This document shows, in pieces, positions 7,808 to 11,882 of a DNA stretch of 11,882 bases. The translations under genes and the position numbers were made by a program. How positions within the stretch are numbered: position 1 is the first letter of the stretch; each line of letters begins with the position of its first letter. Location: assembly GCA_002803225.1 (NCBI GenBank), contig NXFV01000581.1, positions 1 to 11,882 on the forward strand. The letters are read 5' to 3'. A model generated the notes under the pieces. That model did not search any database. It saw only the letters and a program-made list of their open reading frames with translations, and was not told where the DNA came from. Source of the DNA: Gamarada debralockiae. Its lineage: Eukaryota > Ascomycota > Leotiomycetes > Helotiales > Hyphodiscaceae.

Positions 7808-7869
7808 AAGTCAGAGTACTTATTATTTTTCTCGACACGGTGGGTTTTTCGTCACGTAGGGACGGACGT
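7808..7869 (-). repeat. Right terminal inverted repeat of the MITE
   Basis: Read on the minus strand it begins ACGTCCGTCCCTACGTGACG, differing from the left end at 11 of 62 positions. It is followed by the second copy of the TA target duplication at 7870-7871. Confidence 0.88.
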
Positions 7870-7871
7870 TA

Positions 7872-8170
7872 GATAGCAAGTGATTTACCTCACTTGCAGT
7901 CTACCAGGTACTTAGTCACACACACTGCTTAGGCGCCCTTCCTCCCTCAATTTTATGATTCAGGTGTAGAGTATGTATCATCTGACCTGCTTGTTTGTGT
8001 AACGGAACTAACCCCTTTTAGACTCCCGTATGTGCAAGGTCGATGGATGCCTGGAGCCTTGCTTATCAGCACATCCTTCAACCTCCCATGTTTTCTCAGA
8101 ATTAGGCTTCAAATAAACCAAAAATATACAAAGTCACATATTGATAACAATTCTTCGACGCATTAGTACA
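7872..8170 (+). promoter_or_regulatory. Intergenic region and presumed promoter/5' leader of the HET gene
   Basis: About 300 bases separate the transposon from the HET start. The region has normal composition and several CT-rich patches, including CCTTCCTCCCTC at about 7938. An AT-rich leader, AAATAAACCAAAAATATACAAAG, lies at about 8110-8132. The bases just before the ATG (TACAATGA) have A at position -3, favourable for initiation. No clear TATA box or known operator is recognised. Confidence 0.4.
7876..7897. repeat. 8-bp hairpin in the original 3' flank of the MADS-like gene
   Basis: GCAAGTGA (7876-7883) pairs with TCACTTGC (7890-7897) around TTTACC. Before the transposon arrived this hairpin would have lain within about five bases of the MADS-like stop codon, so it may have been part of its 3' untranslated region. 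Confidence 0.55.
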
Positions 8171-9883
8171 ATGAATAACGAGACAATCTATATTCAGCTT
8201 AATCCCTCCAATCCCGAAATCCGAGTTCTCCATCTCCTGCCCGGTGCTCCTTCGGACACAGCCATATGCTGCTCATTGCACACTGTCAACCTCGATGATC
8301 AGCAGTGCCTATACGAGGCACTTTCTTATGAATGGGGCGATCCACATTGCACCCCCTCCATACTGGTAAACGAACAGCAGTTCAAGGTCAGAGAGAATCT
8401 TTGGTGGGCACTACGCCACCTACGACTTCGTGATACAGTCCGTATCCTCTGGATCGATGCTATATGTATCAACCAAGCGGATATTGATGAAAGAAGCCGA
8501 CAGGTAACTCAAATGGGAAGGATATATAAGCGAGCGGGTCTTGTTATTGCATGGCTTGGACGAGAAGAACAACCTCTTGGGAAACAGGGGATAGTCAGTT
8601 GCGCATCGATAGCTTTTGATTTTGTCAACTTCTTGCACAGGGTGCTTGAAGGTACCCAAGGAGACGGTCAGGACGTGGCTGAAACCATTCTCATGGGCGC
8701 TTTCCCTTGCGAAGTCAGGAAGAGGTATCGCGGCACAACCACATATCAGCAGCTCCAGGCGAGTCAGTGGTATTCGTTGCTCCATTTGTGCAAAAGGAGT
8801 TATTGGTCCCGATTATGGATCCTTCAGGAGCTTCTTCTACCCTCACAAATTGTCATCCAATGTGAGGAGCACCAATTATCTTGGTCCAAGCTTGCTCGCG
8901 TATTTTCCATTCGCCAGCTTATTCATTCAGACTTTGGCAGTAAAGTGAGGTTGGAAACCCCTTTCAAGATTTGCGAGCAAAGACTTCTTAGAGAAGAGGC
9001 GACATCTGGATTATTTGGAGTCGAGCACAGTCTTTTTACCTTACTACTTAAGTACAAGGAAGCCTTGTGTATGGATGTACGAGACAAAGTCTATGGTCTT
9101 CGAGAAATCGCGAATGAATGTTGCCGACTCGCTCTTCCTGTTGACTATCGAAAAACACCTTTCGAGGTATGCCAAGACCTTATCGATCACTATTTTTTTG
9201 ATCGTAATGTTCAGCGTTGGTCTTACGATTCTGTTTCTGTTGTGGAAGAGATCCAACTTCGTCAACAAGCTTTCGAAGCCCTGGGCTGCGGTGATTACTC
9301 TGACAACCATCACTGTCATGCAATTTTTCCTTTTGAATTTCGGAGCGCTCGGCCTGGACGAACTTGCTATACCTTGCTCTGTGTCTTCAGAGGCAAGGTA
9401 CTTTGGACAAATCAGCTGAAATCCTGGGTAGTCACTCTCAATCATACAATCAGGGAGGAGCTACGAATGCAAATACAGGTCGTTAGCAAGGGTCTAACTT
9501 CCAAAATCCTTTCGTCCTGGAAAATTCCAGATCAGCTATTGCTAAAGATTTGGATGAGAAAAACAGCTCGGTTGCGAAATAATCCAACAAAAAGGACCTT
9601 GTTCGTAACTGATCAGGGTGTTGCTACGGAAGCAATTGGCGATGTCCAAATAGGGGATCTGCTCTGTCAGGTAGATAGTAACACCTGTTTGATTCTGCGA
9701 ATCAATGGTCAAAGAATATTGGCGGTTGGAGAACTTCGACTCGGCTCCATTCATCTACCTTGCAATAAGGTCCTCGGACGTTGGAGCTATTATTCTTGGA
9801 AAGACCAAAACATAAGATTGTTCTTTGACTATACAGCCTTGTGCGCGTTTAGCCTGTATTTCAGGGAATCGATGGAAAATTAG
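8171..9883 (+). CDS. HET-domain (heterokaryon incompatibility) protein, 570 aa, intact
   Basis: This is a member of the fungal HET family (PF06985), whose members trigger cell death on fusion of genetically different hyphae and may act as TIR-like immune effectors. Residue landmarks: Tyr-Glu-Ala-Leu-Ser-Tyr-Glu-Trp-Gly at 48-56, Leu-Trp-Ile-Asp-Ala-Ile-Cys-Ile-Asn-Gln at 93-102, Glu-Arg-Ser-Arg-Gln-Val at 107-112, Ile-Tyr-Lys-Arg-Ala then Trp-Leu-Gly at 118-130, Tyr-Trp-Ser-Arg-Leu-Trp-Ile-Leu-Gln-Glu at 211-220, and Asp-Val-Arg-Asp-Lys-Val-Tyr-Gly-Leu at 302-310. The C-terminal half (about 475-525) resembles the common HET tail with Gly-Asp-Leu-Leu-Cys and an Ala-Val-Gly-Glu motif. No NACHT, WD or ankyrin repeats follow. 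ATG at 8171 is chosen because the frame upstream has only TTG (8141), which fungi rarely use. The single-exon frame has no internal stops and no RIP damage, unlike the left half of the window. The trigger and partner are unknown. Confidence 0.93.
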   Translation: MNNETIYIQLNPSNPEIRVLHLLPGAPSDTAICCSLHTVNLDDQQCLYEALSYEWGDPHCTPSILVNEQQFKVRENLWWALRHLRLRDTVRILWIDAICINQADIDERSRQVTQMGRIYKRAGLVIAWLGREEQPLGKQGIVSCASIAFDFVNFLHRVLEGTQGDGQDVAETILMGAFPCEVRKRYRGTTTYQQLQASQWYSLLHLCKRSYWSRLWILQELLLPSQIVIQCEEHQLSWSKLARVFSIRQLIHSDFGSKVRLETPFKICEQRLLREEATSGLFGVEHSLFTLLLKYKEALCMDVRDKVYGLREIANECCRLALPVDYRKTPFEVCQDLIDHYFFDRNVQRWSYDSVSVVEEIQLRQQAFEALGCGDYSDNHHCHAIFPFEFRSARPGRTCYTLLCVFRGKVLWTNQLKSWVVTLNHTIREELRMQIQVVSKGLTSKILSSWKIPDQLLLKIWMRKTARLRNNPTKRTLFVTDQGVATEAIGDVQIGDLLCQVDSNTCLILRINGQRILAVGELRLGSIHLPCNKVLGRWSYYSWKDQNIRLFFDYTALCAFSLYFRESMEN

Positions 9884-9894
9884 CCCTATCCTTT

Positions 9895-9919
9895 GGGGAC
9901 AGTCTATATTTCCTGTCCC
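9895..9919. terminator. Hairpin just after the HET stop codon
   Basis: GGGACAG (9896-9902) and CTGTCCC (9913-9919) pair around a 10-base loop, followed by A-rich sequence. It lies 12 bases after the HET stop and could shape the 3' untranslated region or processing. It is not a bacterial terminator. Confidence 0.45.
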
Positions 9920-10067
9920 AAAAATGGTTTTTTGTGAAAATAGGCAATACCTTTACAAAAGCATCACGCTTTCCTGTTCTTGCTCACCTTGAATGGCTGA
10001 AAGTGACGATCTTGGCTCAAAAATGTCCAGGCAACAAGACGTTGGCAAGGACTATCAGAATGTTCAA

Positions 10068-10106
10068 GAATTTTGATATTGAATTTTGATATTGAATTTT
10101 GACAAT
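10068..10106. repeat. 13-bp direct repeat, three copies
   Basis: GAATTTTGATATT occurs at 10068-10080 and 10081-10093 and, with two changes, as GAATTTTGACAAT at 10094-10106. It is a short AT-rich tandem repeat, probably slippage-derived. Confidence 0.85.
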
Positions 10107-10333
10107 TTCCTTTCAGGTACTTAAAATACAGAACAGTATTTTAAGCATCCACAAATGGGTGTCTGGCATCGCTACATGCCACTCGATTCATGCATTTCGT
10201 GACCTCTAATCCGACTAAATGATGCTAGAATTGCCTAGTATCACGTAGACTCACGCCAACAGCTTGTGAAACAAAGCTGGACGGTATCTGATCATTGAAC
10301 AGAGATGTGCTCGCAGGTAATCTGCGATATGAT

Positions 10334-10363
10334 ACCGGAAACCGGAAAGCCGGTAGATCCGGT
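10334..10363. repeat. Nested inverted repeat of ACCGG/CCGGT arms
   Basis: The outer arms ACCGGA (10334-10339) and TCCGGT (10358-10363) enclose the inner arms ACCGG (10341-10345) and CCGGT (10350-10354) around an AAAG loop. The pairing is perfect apart from a single A on one side and AGA on the other. It could form a stable hairpin or give paired CCGG half-sites for a Zn2Cys6-type regulator, which commonly binds CGG repeats. Function is inference. Confidence 0.7.
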
Positions 10364-10747
10364 TAGAGGATAGGAAGGTCTTCACAGGAACAGGACTTAT
10401 CAAGCACTATTCTCCTCCAAAGAGTATGTCTCCATCATCTGGCATAGCTTCTTTCTTTCGCGAAACTGATCGCACGTCGAACGTGATCTCGAAGCTCTCC
10501 CAACCCTCCTTGATGTTTAGCTCAAATCATCAAAGGTTTGCCTATACCATATGTAGCCTCATCCAGCATTTATATAGGTACCTCGTAACGCCAGTCAATC
10601 TTCCTACGGCTCGCATGAAGCCTTCGTACTTTCAGAAGAAAAGGGCTAGTAATTAATCAGCTCTCGTAGTTGTGAAAGTGCCCAGAAATATCAACATAAT
10701 AGAGTGATTATTAGGCGAAAACAGTTAGAAGATAGTTCACTAGCCTG

Positions 10748-11233
10748 CTAGCTAGCCACCGGCCGTTGATATGCGCCTCCAGCTCTCATCCCAGCTTCGT
10801 CCCGCAATCTTTTCTGCTTACGAAGTTTAAGAGCACGCGCTTCATCCTGCAAACGCCAGAGTTCCTGGCTCCGCTTAACTATAGCAAGACTAGCAAGCCT
10901 TGACTCCTCTCCGCGGACAGCGTCTAGTTGTTCTTTTACTCTTCGCCGCTCAAGCCGCCTAGCAGCAGTATCATCATGCTTACGCTAACGGTCTCGCTCC
11001 CGAATCTTTTTCCTTAGGTCCACAGCCAACCTCTTTTCCCTGTAGAGTTCAATGCAGCCAACCTCTTCTCTCTCTAGAGTTCAATCGCAGCTAGCCTCTC
11101 TGCTTGTTGCAGCTTAAGCTACCTAGCAGCATCATCAACCTTACGCTATCGTGCTCGCCGTTCTAGTTCCTGAGCCTTCTCCATCTGTTCTAATATCTCA
11201 GCCTCCGCTCGTTTGCGACATGCCACTCTGCAC
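10748..11233 (-). pseudogene. Broken charged coiled-coil coding remnant
   Basis: Read on the minus strand from about 11233, the sequence encodes a strongly helical, Arg/Lys/Glu/Ala/Leu-rich segment. It starts Val-Ala-Cys-Arg-Lys-Arg-Ala-Glu-Ala-Glu, includes Glu-Arg-Leu-Ala-Ala-Ile-Glu-Leu and ends Gly-Gly-Ala-Tyr-Gln-Arg-Pro-Val-Ala-Ser with TAG at 10748-10750. Four TAG codons interrupt it, each explained by CAG to TAG, a RIP-type change. A tandem duplication at 11023-11087 throws the frame. No ATG is clear, so the N-terminal part is missing or in another exon; the piece looks like a C-terminal coiled coil. I do not recognise the family. The position near a transposon end suggests a repeat origin, but a decayed host gene is equally possible. 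Confidence 0.5.
11023..11087. repeat. 32/33-bp tandem duplication in the coiled-coil remnant
   Basis: CAGCCAACCTCTT begins both units (11023-11054 and 11055-11087), and both end with AGAGTTCAAT plus G or CG. A third, weaker start (CAGCTAGCCTCTCT) follows at 11088. The one-base length difference breaks the reading frame; the repeat seems to reflect an internal coiled-coil repeat in the ancestral protein. Confidence 0.75.
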
Positions 11234-11372
11234 TATCTAGACTAGGTAGCTTCTAAGAACTATATGCTTAAGACGTAGGAGGATTAAAGGGGGGATAAGG
11301 AGGAGAAGCCATTTTCAGCGTCAAGTAAACATAGTAGGTAACGTTCAGATCAACTTAAACACAACATCCATA
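11234..11372. other. Short non-coding gap
   Basis: About 140 bases with a G-rich patch (AAAGGGGGGATAAGGAGGAG near 11287) and no recognisable frame. It ends in the TA (11371-11372) that borders the transposon end at 11373. Confidence 0.5.
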
Positions 11373-11882
11373 ACGTCTATCCCTGCGTGCCGAGACGCAC
11401 CCTGTAACGAGACAAATCGTAGGTACTTCGAGTTCAAGCGACTTCAAATCTCTGAACGCATTAAAATTTCTAAATATTTTTAGATCAGATGTATTATATA
11501 CCTCTCCCGAACACTCCTGACCTATTAATTCCGAAAATTATCATCGCGTCGTCGTCGCTGCTTTGAATTTACAGAGTGCCTCAATTTACAATATAATAGG
11601 CCCCCTTGACTCGCGACACCACCATCAAGTTATTTTATCTTCTAAACTCATAGAACGATTAGATATGGATATCAGGGTTCTATTATAATGTTAAAAAGCT
11701 ATTGTCAGTCTTGTGGCGGCCTGGGTGTGCTATGTCATGCGAAGTCGCCACATGGACTGATACCTCATCTAATTAAGCGATCAAGAATCCTGGTCAGCTG
11801 CGTCGTGGTTACAGGAGTACAGTAATCTCGGTAAAATTTATGTAATAATACTTGTGGCTGCTAAACGTGTGGATGCGAAGCT
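11373..11882 (+). mobile_element. Left end of a second copy of the MITE family, right end not in window
   Basis: After TA (11371-11372) the sequence ACGTCTATCCCTGCGTGCCG begins. It aligns without gaps to the 62-bp terminal repeat at 7215-7276, clearly at both ends (including GTAGGTACTT) and more weakly in the middle. Similarity fades after about 100 bases, around GACTTCAAATC. The element should extend to the right, but no matching inverted end is seen before the window stops, so it is at least 510 bp long or truncated. No transposase frame is seen, and the rest shows no gene that I can support. Confidence 0.65.

Larger units (their letters stand above)
7215..7869. mobile_element. 655-bp MITE-like non-autonomous DNA transposon, TA target duplication
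   Basis: Terminal inverted repeats of 62 bp (7215-7276 and 7808-7869) match at about 51 of 62 positions without gaps, and most differences are transitions. The ends begin ACGTCC and are flanked on both sides by TA (7213-7214 and 7870-7871), the target duplication of the Tc1/mariner/pogo group, to which fungal Fot1-like elements belong. Between the repeats I see no transposase and no long frame, so it would depend on an enzyme supplied from elsewhere. It contains a perfect hairpin at 7353-7374, an AATCACGTGATT palindrome at 7468-7479 and an AT-rich hairpin at 7500-7517. A related end lies at 11373. Confidence 0.85.
9884..10747. other. Gene-poor intergenic stretch
   Basis: About 860 bases follow the HET gene without a recognisable gene. 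The stretch holds the 3' hairpin at 9896-9919, a 13-bp triplet repeat at 10068-10106 and a nested CCGG-based inverted repeat at 10334-10363. A 76-codon plus-strand frame (10426-10656) and a 40-codon minus-strand frame (10407-10526) exist. Neither resembles a known family, and I do not call either. Confidence 0.6.

Noticed and set aside
7581..7872. Overlapping frames of 72 and 90 codons inside the MITE
   Set aside because: No transposase motifs; one of them runs into the terminal repeat, so they are chance frames.
8141..8170. Upstream extension of the HET protein by 10 residues
   Set aside because: It would start at TTG; the first ATG in frame is 8171, in a good context and just before the conserved region.
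8420..8785. 121-codon minus-strand frame within the HET gene, and other frames at 8616-9754
   Set aside because: They are antisense or shifted shadows of the HET coding sequence, whose motifs are in the long plus frame.
10407..10526. 40-codon minus-strand frame ending Asp-Gly-Asp-Ile-Leu-Phe-Gly-Gly-Glu, possibly spliced to 10573-10640
   Set aside because: It looks slightly protein-like, but the required splice acceptor is poor and upstream frames are closed; not enough to call a gene.
10426..10656. 76-codon plus-strand frame
   Set aside because: No recognisable motif, and the length is within chance for an 860-base gap.

Overview
The window looks like an accessory, transposon-rich stretch of a filamentous ascomycete (Pezizomycotina) genome. 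Four things point there: a HET-domain gene; a DUF3435 recombinase-like gene carrying short GT-AG introns; a MADS-like regulator with a 50-bp intron; and repeats damaged in the pattern of repeat-induced point mutation (RIP: CpA to TpA, TpG to TpA, with TAG and TAA stops replacing Trp and Gln codons). I see no rRNA, tRNA or CRISPR, and no bacterial-type operon.

Layout. 1-2475 is very AT-rich and heavily RIP-damaged. It still carries recognisable ghosts of a Ty3/Gypsy-type retrotransposon: a gag-like region, a CCHC zinc knuckle and an aspartic protease. It stops abruptly before any reverse transcriptase. 2476-5627 is a second, less AT-rich element. It is a DUF3435 (tyrosine-recombinase-like, the family that includes Starship captains) pseudogene with two C-terminal C2H2 fingers, about 35 in-frame TAG/TAA stops, four inferred introns and no frameshift that I can find. 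5628-6392 leaves the RIP zone. It has a pyrimidine-rich promoter-like stretch, then a 57-codon unique reading frame (from 5817) that runs straight into a composite G-rich minisatellite of 18-bp and 25-bp units (5989-6392).

6779-7215 is an intact two-exon MADS/SRF-like small protein gene. Its stop codon is split by a 655-bp non-autonomous DNA transposon (MITE-like, 62-bp terminal inverted repeats, TA target-site duplication) at 7215-7869. 8171-9883 is an intact single-exon HET-domain protein gene of 570 codons, the clearest functional gene in the window. 9884-10747 is gene-poor, with small repeats and hairpins. 10748-11233 (minus strand) is a broken, charged coiled-coil coding remnant with RIP-type stops. 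A third terminal repeat of the MITE family begins at 11373, and that copy runs off the right end of the window or is truncated.

Nothing here forms an obvious multi-gene pathway. The sensible reading is a fast-evolving compartment in which one allorecognition/cell-death type gene (HET) and one small regulator remain intact between decayed mobile elements. I did not find a convincing new defence or biosynthetic system. The more unusual observations are the transposon that landed in a stop codon while keeping a stop, the composite splice-like minisatellite, and the frameshift-free RIP ghost of the DUF3435 gene.
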